Assembly (NCBI GenBank): GCA_024464195.1
Contig: JANHAK010000046.1
Location: 1 to 7,991 of the forward strand
From: Methanomassiliicoccales archaeon
GTDB taxonomy: Archaea > Thermoplasmatota > Thermoplasmata > Methanomassiliicoccales > JACIVX01
Length of the DNA: 7,991 nucleotides
Direction of reading: 5' to 3'
A model generated the notes under the pieces. The model ran no database searches. It saw only the letters and a program-made list of their open reading frames with translations, and was not told the origin of the DNA. This document shows positions 1 to 5,066 of the stretch, one piece after another. A program made the position numbers and the translations under genes. Each line of letters starts with the position of its first letter. Position 1 is the stretch's first letter.

Positions 1-13
1 AATAACCCATACG

Positions 14-29
14 AAAGACGAGTCTTTTT
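14..29 (+). terminator. Hairpin plus T-run, possible terminator of a gene left of the window
   Basis: AAAGA (14-18) pairs with TCTTT (23-27) around a CGAG tetraloop, and the T-run continues to 29. This is a small stem followed directly by U residues, the shape of an intrinsic terminator. It would end a plus-strand transcript entering from the left edge, but that gene is not visible. The stem is short and A/T-rich, so this is only a candidate. Confidence 0.3.
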
Positions 30-119
30 AATTCGAGTACATCTGACAATAAGACATTACCAATAATTCCATTATCGATCAGCAGCCATGCAAATTAAGA
101 GATAAGTGTTCAACCTTTC

Positions 120-126
120 AAAAAAA
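120..126 (-). terminator. Oligo-T tract on the minus strand, possible end of the ribosomal protein/tRNA operon
   Basis: Seven A residues on the plus strand give T7 on the minus strand, about 125 bases beyond the 3' end of tRNA-Pro. Archaeal RNA polymerase commonly terminates at oligo-T tracts without a hairpin. It is the first strong minus-strand T-run after the tRNA. The 1-250 stretch otherwise shows no supportable gene; rpoK, often found near here in other archaea, is not present. Confidence 0.3.
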
Positions 127-250
127 TTCGAAGCTCAACCGAGAGTTAGCCAAATTTTCATTCTAGAGATGCATCTGCAACAATCGATTCGGTCTTTTTA
201 TGTTAAGCTTCGCGTACTCAATGATCTCAACCTCTAAAACAGGGTGAGAG

Positions 251-323
251 TGGGTCCGTCCAGATTTGAACTGGAGTCACCAGCACCCCAAGCTGGGAGG
301 ATTCCAAGCTACCCCACGGACCC
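251..323 (-). tRNA. tRNA-Pro (anticodon GGG)
   Basis: Read on the minus strand, this folds into a complete cloverleaf. The acceptor stem is 7 perfect pairs, GGGTCCG (323-317) with CGGACCC (258-252), and the discriminator is A (251). The anticodon stem is CCAGC/GCTGG around the loop TTGGGGT, giving anticodon GGG at 289-287, which reads proline CCC/CCU codons. The T arm is TCCAG-TTCAAAT-CTGGA. The D loop carries the conserved GG. CCA is not encoded, as is common in archaea, and no intron is seen in the anticodon loop. The tRNA begins 21 bases after the rpoN stop, on the same strand, so it is probably transcribed at the tail of the ribosomal protein operon and released by RNase P and 3' processing. 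A tRNA-Pro beside rpoN is a recurrent archaeal arrangement. Confidence 0.95.
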
Positions 324-344
324 ATCGGGAAAAATGAAAGAGTT

Positions 345-536
345 TCATCCGAGTGGGATAATTTCGTCGATTAGTTCCGCATGCGAAATGATCATCCGTC
401 GACAACAGTAGCGCTTCACACCGAGATCATCAAGCACCTGCTTAGGATCCTCGCCCAGCTGGACTCTTCTCACGAATGTCTGATAAAGGCTGCCAATAAC
501 CTTTCCACATGTGAAACATCTTACTGGTATGATCAT
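345..536 (-). CDS. rpoN: DNA-directed RNA polymerase subunit N (Rpb10 homologue)
   Basis: This encodes a 63-residue zinc-binding subunit of the archaeal RNA polymerase, homologous to eukaryotic Rpb10, which helps assemble the Rpo3-Rpo11 platform. The protein starts MIIPVRCFTCGKVIG and carries the family's zinc ligands, CxxC at 7-10 and the CC pair at 44-45 (KRYCCRRM). The length is normal for the family. A longer reading frame reaches up to 641, but that would run through the end of rps9. The ATG at 536 matches the conserved N-terminus and has an AGGTGA ribosome binding site 7 bases upstream that overlaps the rps9 stop codon. It is last among the proteins of the operon and is followed by tRNA-Pro. 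This RNA polymerase subunit is unrelated to bacterial sigma-54, which shares the symbol. Confidence 0.96.
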   Translation of the reverse strand: MIIPVRCFTCGKVIGSLYQTFVRRVQLGEDPKQVLDDLGVKRYCCRRMIISHAELIDEIIPLG

Positions 537-543
537 GTTTTCT

Positions 544-945
544 TCACCTATACGATTTCTGCCGCTTCTTTCGAGCACCTCGGCCAAGCGGTTTCTTCGG
601 CAGCTTTCTACGAGGATCGCTGATAAGCAATGCGCGATCATACTGTTTAAACATTTTCGCTAGCTCCTCATCCCCAAAAAACTGGACAAGAGCTTTCGCG
701 ATCGCTGTCCTTGACGCCTCGGCCTGTCCCATGACGCCCCCACCTTGAACGTTGACATCAATATCGACTGTCGCGGCTCTCTCACCAGCAAGCACCAAAG
801 GTTCCATGATCTTCAATCGGGCCATTTCTGGCGAATAAATGTTGAGAGGAATGCTGTTGATCCTCACGTTGCCTGAGCCTTTTCTGATGACGGCTCTTGC
901 AATGGCTGACTTCCTTTTACCAGTTGTATTGATGATATCGGACAT
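544..945 (-). CDS. rps9: Small ribosomal subunit protein S9 (uS9)
   Basis: This 133-residue protein is uS9 of the 30S subunit, whose C-terminal tail reaches the P-site tRNA. The N-terminus shows TTGKRKSAIARAVIRKGSG, the centre has the conserved QGGGVMGQAEASRTAIAKAL segment (about 67-86), and the basic tail ends in KKRQKSYR, matching the invariant S-x-R ending of S9 proteins. The length fits archaeal and eukaryotic family members. The ATG at 945 lies 4 bases after the rpl13 stop, and the AGGTGA binding site includes that stop codon, so translation is probably coupled. Co-expression with L13 and L18e follows the standard archaeal operon. No anomalies are seen. Confidence 0.97.
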   Translation of the reverse strand: MSDIINTTGKRKSAIARAVIRKGSGNVRINSIPLNIYSPEMARLKIMEPLVLAGERAATVDIDVNVQGGGVMGQAEASRTAIAKALVQFFGDEELAKMFKQYDRALLISDPRRKLPKKPLGRGARKKRQKSYR

Positions 946-949
946 CGAT

Positions 950-1366
950 TCACCTCATCTTCGAACCGAGAAATGCGGAGACGTCGGAAAGAGTTACATA
1001 TTTACCCAAAATTGGTTTAATCGCTTCTTCAACCTTTTCCATCTCCGCCGATGAAAATTCTTTTGGAACGCCAACATAAACCTTCAACCTGCGGTACGCT
1101 TCTCTTCCACTCGGCCTATCGAATGGGATCATACCGCGAACCGTTCTTTTTAAAATGAGATCCGCCCTCCTTGGATAATACGGCCCTCTAAGGTTTTTTC
1201 CCCTTTCCCTTTTTTGCTTATACTCTACAAATATCATTTCCCTTTTCCCCAAGATCAGTGCTTTTTCAGCGTTAACGACGACAATTTCTTCGCCTTTTAG
1301 AATTCTTTCCGCGATATTACTGCAGAGTCTCCCTAGGACATGTCCCTCAGCGTTGATAACAGCCAT
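950..1366 (-). CDS. rpl13: Large ribosomal subunit protein L13 (uL13)
   Basis: This 138-residue protein is uL13 of the 50S subunit. Family features are the start MAVINAEGHVLGRLCSNIAERIL, the strand VVVNAEKALILGKR (about 29-42), and the GPYYPRRADLILKRTVRGMIP block (about 61-81), which includes the conserved RGMIP motif. The length is typical of archaeal L13. The ATG at 1366 is 4 bases from the rpl18e stop, with GGGTGA formed by the end of rpl18e acting as its ribosome binding site. In archaea L13 sits between L18e and S9, exactly as here. The assignment is secure. Confidence 0.97.
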   Translation of the reverse strand: MAVINAEGHVLGRLCSNIAERILKGEEIVVVNAEKALILGKREMIFVEYKQKRERGKNLRGPYYPRRADLILKRTVRGMIPFDRPSGREAYRRLKVYVGVPKEFSSAEMEKVEEAIKPILGKYVTLSDVSAFLGSKMR

Positions 1367-1370
1367 CGTC

Positions 1371-1733
1371 TCACCCCATAATCCTAATGCCGTTGCCTTC
1401 AGGCATTTCCTTGACGAGCTGTTCGATCGTCATACTCTTTCCGCCAGCATCCTCAATCTTCTTCCGCGCCGATGATGAGAACTTGAAAGCCGCGACTGTT
1501 AGTTTCTTGCTCAGATTACCAGCACCGAGAACTTTGCCAGGAACGACGATGACAGCGCCATCCTCAGAATATCGCTCTAATCTGCTGAGGTTGACTTCTG
1601 CCCAATTTCTTCTTGGTTTCTCAAGCCGCCTAGCAATGTCTCGCCAGATTTCCACACCTCGCTCCCGAGATTCCTTTTTCAGAGACTCGATCAGGAGGAT
1701 AAGGTTTGGATTCGCCTTTTCATTCTTTTTCAT
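1371..1733 (-). CDS. rpl18e: Large ribosomal subunit protein L18e (eL18)
   Basis: This is a 120-residue eL18 protein of the archaeal and eukaryotic large subunit, with no bacterial orthologue as such (it shares the L15 fold). Recognisable parts are IWRDIARRLEKPRRNWAEV (about 29-47), the DGAVIVVPGKVLGAGNL core (about 58-74) and the LTVAAFKFSSSARKKIEDAGG block (about 78-98). It is the first gene of the operon. The ATG at 1733 is preceded by a GGGAGAG purine run about 8 bases upstream and by a TATA-like element near 1780-1792, which places the transcription start a few tens of bases ahead of the gene. No tRNA-Leu, which precedes this operon in some archaea, is present here. Confidence 0.96.
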   Translation of the reverse strand: MKKNEKANPNLILLIESLKKESRERGVEIWRDIARRLEKPRRNWAEVNLSRLERYSEDGAVIVVPGKVLGAGNLSKKLTVAAFKFSSSARKKIEDAGGKSMTIEQLVKEMPEGNGIRIMG

Positions 1734-1779
1734 TTCTCTGACTCTCCCGACATTGAGTAAAAGGCTCTAATAGGGACTC

Positions 1780-1792
1780 CTTTAATAAACTT
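1780..1792 (-). promoter_or_regulatory. TATA-like box of the rpl18e-rpl13-rps9-rpoN-tRNA-Pro operon
   Basis: The minus strand reads AGTTTATTAAAGG about 50 bases ahead of the rpl18e ATG. An archaeal TATA box directs initiation about 25 bases downstream, which would leave a leader of roughly 25 bases holding the GGGAGAG ribosome binding site. The rest of 1734-2005 is A/T-rich, with an A5T8 tract at 1854-1866 and no supportable gene. Confidence 0.45.
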
Positions 1793-1956
1793 TTGCTAGG
1801 ATAGATATGTGTAAATTGAATGCCAGACGAAAAACAATTATTTCAATAAAGGGAAAAATTTTTTTTAGGGAAAGCACCGCTCTTCGAACAAAGTATTCCA
1901 GGCACTCTTCGTCCTTATTTTATTTTAATCCAGAGAATTGGCTAACTATTTTGATA

Positions 1957-1969
1957 GAATTATATATGA
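1957..1969 (+). promoter_or_regulatory. TATA-like box ahead of the endonuclease IV-like/hxlB unit
   Basis: GAATTATATATGA lies about 40 bases ahead of the ATG at 2006. It is the best TATA match in this intergenic region. Initiation about 25 bases downstream would give a short leader. The only purine-rich element before the ATG is GGGGG at 1995-1999, a mediocre ribosome binding site. Confidence 0.5.
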
Positions 1970-2005
1970 CCTCTATCATAATCATCCGACACCCGGGGGC
2001 GCACG

Positions 2006-3046
2006 ATGATCAGGTTTGGTCCAGCTGGGATTCCTCTTTCTTGTAAAGGCAGAACGCTAAAAGATGGGATTGAAGACGTCCATAATTTGGGTCTTAATGC
2101 GATGGAAATCCAGATGGTCAGAGTTAACATCGTTGAGCGTCCGCCAGAAGATGAGGAAGTAGGACTGACACCAATGGAAGTCGAGAATGATCTCGTCGTT
2201 GGGATTTTGAGAAAGAAAGGAAAAAAGGAAATCCAGATCATTGATCCGTATGAGAAAATCAAAGCGGATGATACCCTGGTGACTCTCACATCCGGTCTTG
2301 CACAGAATTTTCAGGAACTCACGATTCTGGGAAGAATGGGTGAAGAGCTCGATGTTCAGCTCTCTATGCACACTCCATATTATATGGATCTTGTAAGCAA
2401 CACTGAAATGACCGAGAAGAGTATTAGTAGCATTAAATGGGCTGCCACAATGACAAATATAATGGATGGCTTGATTGTCGTAACGCATACTGGATTATAT
2501 GGAGAAATAGGCAAGAAAAAGGCAAAAGAGAACATCGCAGTTAATCTGAGCCAGGTAATGGATTGGTGGAAAAATCACGAGCTTCGACCGATTCTGGGCT
2601 TAGAAACGAGCGGGCGGCAGGAAGTCTTCGGAAGTCTTGATGAGATTCTCGATCTTTGTGATGAAATTGATGGTATCGTGCCTGTCGTCAACTTTGCGCA
2701 TCTTCACGCACGGGAAAATGGTATTTTAAGAGAGCCACAAGACTTCGCAGAAGTATTTGATCGCACGAACCGATTCGTCGATGGCTGCCACTATGTGCAT
2801 TTTGCAGGGGTCGAACACGAGGGTGGCAACGAGAAGAGAATTACACCGATTAAGAAGGGTGATTTACGATTTGAACCGCTTGCGGAATTTCTCGTAGAGA
2901 ATATGCCGAACGTCACAATTATCTCGAGCTCGCCGCTGTTGGAACATGACGCGATGTACATGAAAGTTATTTTTGAACGGGCCTTAATGAAAAAAGTCAC
3001 AAAGGGTTCCAAAGTCAAGAAAAACGATCGAGAGGAGAAAGATTGA
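2006..3046 (+). CDS. Endonuclease IV-like (AP endonuclease family 2) TIM-barrel protein
   Basis: This 346-residue protein is related to the archaeal proteins annotated as endonuclease IV, the MJ1614-type Nfo-like family, a metal-dependent xylose isomerase-like TIM barrel. Matches to the Nfo metal ligands, by order and motif, are H122 (MHTPYY), H161 (VVTHTGLYG), E200 (GLETSGRQ), H232 (NFAHLHAR), H265 (YVHFAG), D286 (KKGDLRFEPL) and E313 (SPLLEHDA). The position of Nfo Asp179 appears to be Asn229. If active, it would cut at abasic sites in base excision repair, but family members diverge and DNA activity is not proven by the motifs. Residues about 46-90 form a charged insertion, and the C-terminus is a lysine-rich tail. 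The start at MIRFGPAGIPLS matches the first barrel strand. The gene ends 1 base before the SIS gene, so the two are co-transcribed. A different hydrolase or isomerase role remains possible. Confidence 0.8.
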   Translation: MIRFGPAGIPLSCKGRTLKDGIEDVHNLGLNAMEIQMVRVNIVERPPEDEEVGLTPMEVENDLVVGILRKKGKKEIQIIDPYEKIKADDTLVTLTSGLAQNFQELTILGRMGEELDVQLSMHTPYYMDLVSNTEMTEKSISSIKWAATMTNIMDGLIVVTHTGLYGEIGKKKAKENIAVNLSQVMDWWKNHELRPILGLETSGRQEVFGSLDEILDLCDEIDGIVPVVNFAHLHARENGILREPQDFAEVFDRTNRFVDGCHYVHFAGVEHEGGNEKRITPIKKGDLRFEPLAEFLVENMPNVTIISSSPLLEHDAMYMKVIFERALMKKVTKGSKVKKNDREEKD

Positions 3047-3047
3047 C

Positions 3048-3593
3048 GTGGAAATCAAAGAAGTGATTTGCTATATCACAAAGGAGGTCCAGGAAACTTT
3101 ACAAAAGGTAGATCAAAAAGTTGTCGATGAAATCATCGATTCAATCATCGGTGCGAAAAAGATCTTCCTCTATGGTGTAGGCCGATCTGGACTTGTCGGC
3201 CAAGCATTCGCGGTTAGACTTGTACAGATGGGATTGGATGTTCATTTCATCGGTGAGATGACAACACCGATTGTCGAAGAAAAAGATCTCGTCATTATTG
3301 TATCCAACACCGGCGAAACCATGTCTGCCATTCAAACAGCGAACATTGTGAGAAGGGTTGGTGCGAAAGTCATCGCCGTCACGTCAAACGTCCACTCGAA
3401 GTTAAGTCAGGCAGCAAACATCACGGTCGAAATTGCCCCGAAAAAAGATGAACAGAAGAAGAAATATGCACCACTTGGGACACTTTTTGAAGATTCGACA
3501 TTCCTTTTCTTTGACTGCATTGTCCCTGTTATCATGACGAGACTTGGTCAGAACGAGACATCACTGCGTAGGCGCCACGCAATCTGGGTCTGA
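3048..3593 (+). CDS. hxlB: 6-phospho-3-hexuloisomerase (SIS domain)
   Basis: This 181-residue single SIS-domain protein closely resembles MJ1247-type 6-phospho-3-hexuloisomerase, which interconverts hexulose 6-phosphate and fructose 6-phosphate. In archaea this step, with hexulose-6-phosphate synthase, makes ribulose 5-phosphate from fructose 6-phosphate and replaces the missing oxidative pentose phosphate pathway. Signature parts are the phosphosugar loops GVGRSG (43-48) and SNTGET (86-91), TTP at 72-74, the LGTLFEDS segment (143-150) with the expected catalytic Glu148, and the C-terminal RRRHAIWV with His177. The start is GTG at 3048, supported by GAGGAG at 3032-3037 inside the end of the preceding gene, which stops at 3046. 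The synthase partner is not in the window. The last 33 bases overlap the 3' end of the JAMM gene on the other strand. Confidence 0.9.
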   Translation: MEIKEVICYITKEVQETLQKVDQKVVDEIIDSIIGAKKIFLYGVGRSGLVGQAFAVRLVQMGLDVHFIGEMTTPIVEEKDLVIIVSNTGETMSAIQTANIVRRVGAKVIAVTSNVHSKLSQAANITVEIAPKKDEQKKKYAPLGTLFEDSTFLFFDCIVPVIMTRLGQNETSLRRRHAIWV

Positions 3594-4223
3594 ACGTAAC
3601 TCCCTCTTTTTTACGCGTGTTCCGTAGTAAGGGTTTTCATACTCATCCCAGTAAATCGCAAATTCCCTCGTTCTGATCGATTTTCCGTCGAGATAGAATG
3701 CTTTTATTTCCTTATTTACTGGGTCAATAACGATTGCTGTATGTCGACTACTATTGAATAGAGATCTCTGCGTGTATACATCTGTTGATGACATGAAGCA
3801 TCCATGGCCTGGATGTGAATGATACCATCCGACAACGAGGTAATCAAATCCAGCCTCTTCGAGAGAGGTGAACAATTTTTCAAACGCGTCTCTGTCGAAC
3901 CGAACATGAACAGAGGATGACTCGAGGTCGGTCGTCACGACATCTTTGACGATTGTATATTCTTTCCCACAATTTCTATAGATCCAACCTAGAAGAAGCC
4001 CCATCGCTTCCTTCTGAATCTCGGCGAAACGGATAGAATGATTCCTCATTTTCTCCTCGGCAATCTTGGAGACATACAACTCGTAGCCGTCCCTTTCCAA
4101 GCGTTTGTAGTCTTCCAAGTCTTTCGCGCTCAACCATTTATGCGGCTTTATCCTTTCTAATGGAGGGGGTGGACGCTCCTCGATTTTTATTTCTTCTTCC
4201 CCGAGTATGCGTGGCCCCTTCAA
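3561..4223 (-). CDS. JAMM/MPN+ metalloprotease, Rpn11/CSN5-like deubiquitinase
   Basis: This 220-residue protein carries a zinc isopeptidase (JAMM) domain at about 47-185. The complete catalytic set is visible: Glu72 in KEAMGLLLG, then GWYHSHPGHGCFMSSTD (132-148) with His135, His137, Ser145 and Asp148, the exact H-x-H-P-x6-S-x2-D spacing. The WYHSHPGxGCxxSSTD wording and the following TQRSLF closely match eukaryotic Rpn11 and CSN5, more than typical short bacterial JAB proteins. An N-terminal extension of about 45 residues contains PPPP at 18-21, and a basic tail follows the domain. The likely role is removing the neighbouring Ubl from conjugates. The start is TTG at 4223: TGA lies in frame directly upstream, the next Met is residue 59, and GGTGGTGAG precedes it. 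The start overlaps the E2 stop (ATTGA), indicating coupled translation. Confidence 0.93.
   Translation of the reverse strand: MKGPRILGEEEIKIEERPPPPLERIKPHKWLSAKDLEDYKRLERDGYELYVSKIAEEKMRNHSIRFAEIQKEAMGLLLGWIYRNCGKEYTIVKDVVTTDLESSSVHVRFDRDAFEKLFTSLEEAGFDYLVVGWYHSHPGHGCFMSSTDVYTQRSLFNSSRHTAIVIDPVNKEIKAFYLDGKSIRTREFAIYWDEYENPYYGTRVKKRELRSDPDCVAPTQ
3607..3612 (+). terminator. Oligo-T tract after hxlB
   Basis: T6 lies 14 bases past the hxlB stop, following a pyrimidine-rich CTCCCTC. Archaeal transcription often stops at such runs. It falls inside the convergent JAMM gene, so termination here would limit antisense transcription of the ubiquitin-like cassette. This is a weak candidate based on composition only. 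Confidence 0.3.
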
Positions 4224-4729
4224 TCAGCCCTCACCACCTTTGGCGTAGGAGAATAGACGATTGGGGGCGTCTTGACTTTTGCCCTATTGAAATAAGACGC
4301 AGCAGATGTACAACTCTCTGTTCCAAATGGACTCGAAGGGTTGGGAGCAAGAAGGAGGGCTTCAATCCCCTTGATGAATGATAGCAAAGTTGAATTAAAT
4401 CCCCATTCATCGAGAAGTTTCGTACATAGATGTCCACCGTCTTCTGGCATCATAATATTTGGATGGAATATGGGCGTTCTCCAAATGACTAAAGGCTTTT
4501 CGAATGGATAATCCCTGCCGATCAAAATCGAAAATCGGTGTTCATATCGTTTTTCTATTCTTCCATTTTCATACACGAAACCTGGAACGCCCTTCAGCTC
4601 GATCTCGATATCGATCGGAAAGCTACGCAAATTCTCATCAGAGAGATCGATTGGATGTCTCAGATAACGAGAGCATATCGCGAGCTCGTTTCTGAGCCGA
4701 GAAATAAGAATATCAAGGGGAAGGGACAT
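4220..4729 (-). CDS. E2-like ubiquitin-conjugating enzyme (UBC fold)
   Basis: This 169-residue UBC-fold protein would accept the Ubl from the E1 as a thioester and pass it to a lysine. The parts appear in family order: an N-terminal amphipathic helix (SLPLDILISRLRNEL), strands around 38-72, YPFEKPLVIWRTPIFHPN with the HPN motif at 89-91, candidate catalytic Cys102 in GGHLCTKLLDEW, Trp109, and a helix with LLLAPNPSSPFG (125-136), equivalent to the LLxxPNPxxP segment of eukaryotic E2s. The HPN-to-Cys distance is 11 residues, against 8 in UbcH5-type enzymes, a small insertion in the active-site loop. The C-terminus after about 148 is a proline-rich tail, without the last two E2 helices. The ATG directly abuts the Ubl stop. 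The fold and active site are clear; substrate and need for an E3 are unknown. Confidence 0.92.
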   Translation of the reverse strand: MSLPLDILISRLRNELAICSRYLRHPIDLSDENLRSFPIDIEIELKGVPGFVYENGRIEKRYEHRFSILIGRDYPFEKPLVIWRTPIFHPNIMMPEDGGHLCTKLLDEWGFNSTLLSFIKGIEALLLAPNPSSPFGTESCTSAASYFNRAKVKTPPIVYSPTPKVVRAD

Positions 4730-4969
4730 TCATCCGCCCTCGGGATCTGGAATGAGTTCGAGTTCATCGTTATTAAGAATCCCAGCCTCAGCAACGGTCT
4801 GCTGGCCCCGCAAAAGTCGCCTGCCCCGTCTGAGAACATAAGCTCCAGCATCCTTCTCCCAATACCCTGCTGCACCTTCGATGATGTCATCAATCGTGTT
4901 TTCCCCTTCTAATTCCATTTCAACGGTCGCTCCTGACTCAGCGTTCCTCACTTTGATTCTGAGCGGCAT
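4730..4969 (-). CDS. Ubiquitin-like modifier ending in Gly-Gly
   Basis: This 79-residue beta-grasp protein is a ubiquitin-like modifier. Strand 1 is PLRIKVRN, strand 2 ATVEMELEG, the helix TIDDIIEGAAGYWEK, strand 3 AYVLRRGRRLL, and the end AGILNNDELELIPDPEGG parallels ubiquitin's IQDxxxLxLxxxLRGG region. The last two residues are Gly78-Gly79, immediately followed by the stop, so no precursor cleavage is needed. Only two lysines (6 and 39) are present. The frame can be extended to a TTG at 4987, but the ATG at 4969 starts right at strand 1 and is preferred. Its stop abuts the E2 ATG, and the E1 gene lies 96 bases upstream. Sulphur-carrier (MoaD/ThiS) function is an alternative for any Gly-Gly beta-grasp protein, but the adjacent E2 and JAMM genes favour protein conjugation. 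Confidence 0.9.
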   Translation of the reverse strand: MPLRIKVRNAESGATVEMELEGENTIDDIIEGAAGYWEKDAGAYVLRRGRRLLRGQQTVAEAGILNNDELELIPDPEGG

Positions 4970-4999
4970 AAAACCACAGAAAACCAAACAGCGAAATGC

Positions 5000-5011
5000 T
5001 CATTAAAGCTT
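5000..5011 (-). promoter_or_regulatory. Possible TATA box giving the Ubl-E2-JAMM genes their own promoter
   Basis: The minus strand reads AAAAGCTTTAATGAG across this site, about 35 bases ahead of the Ubl ATG at 4969. The AAAAGC before TTTAAT resembles a BRE plus TATA arrangement. Initiation about 25 bases downstream would leave a leader of about 10 bases. A separate promoter would let the modifier be made in excess of its E1. The alternative is read-through from the E1 promoter across the 96-base gap. Confidence 0.35.
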
Positions 5012-5028
5012 TTGATCACAGTTAATTA

Positions 5029-5066
5029 ATTCGATTCTCACAAATGAGAATATGGTTGAATCGAAT
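5029..5066 (-). repeat. Overlapping inverted repeats between the E1 and Ubl genes
   Basis: Two perfect inverted repeats share one arm. The outer one is ATTCGATTC (5029-5037) with GAATCGAAT (5058-5066). The inner one is ATTCTCA (5034-5040) with TGAGAAT (5045-5051) around CAAA. They cannot both form fully in RNA, because both need bases 5034-5037. The outer arm touches the E1 stop codon (5068-5066). This could be an attenuator, an RNA-processing site or a DNA operator ahead of the Ubl gene. The function is inferred. Confidence 0.55.

Noticed and set aside
164..249. Minus-strand open stretch of about 25 codons with protein-like wording (ending KLNIKRPNRLLQMHL) just after the tRNA, considered as an rpoK or gene remnant
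   Set aside because: It has no start codon or binding site, runs into the tRNA upstream, and does not resemble the RpoK C-terminus.
537..641. Longer rpoN reading frame starting within rps9
   Set aside because: The 35 extra residues are a shadow of the S9 C-terminus, and RpoN proteins start at the MIIPVRCFTCG segment.
1807..2046. Plus-strand frame of 79 codons ahead of the endonuclease IV-like gene
   Set aside because: It overlaps the conserved N-terminus of that gene in another frame, lies in A/T-rich promoter sequence and has no family features or binding site.
4970..4987. Six-residue N-terminal extension of the Ubl from a TTG at 4987
   Set aside because: The ATG at 4969 begins directly at the first beta strand, as in ubiquitin, and the extension would be hydrophobic and unsupported by a better binding site.
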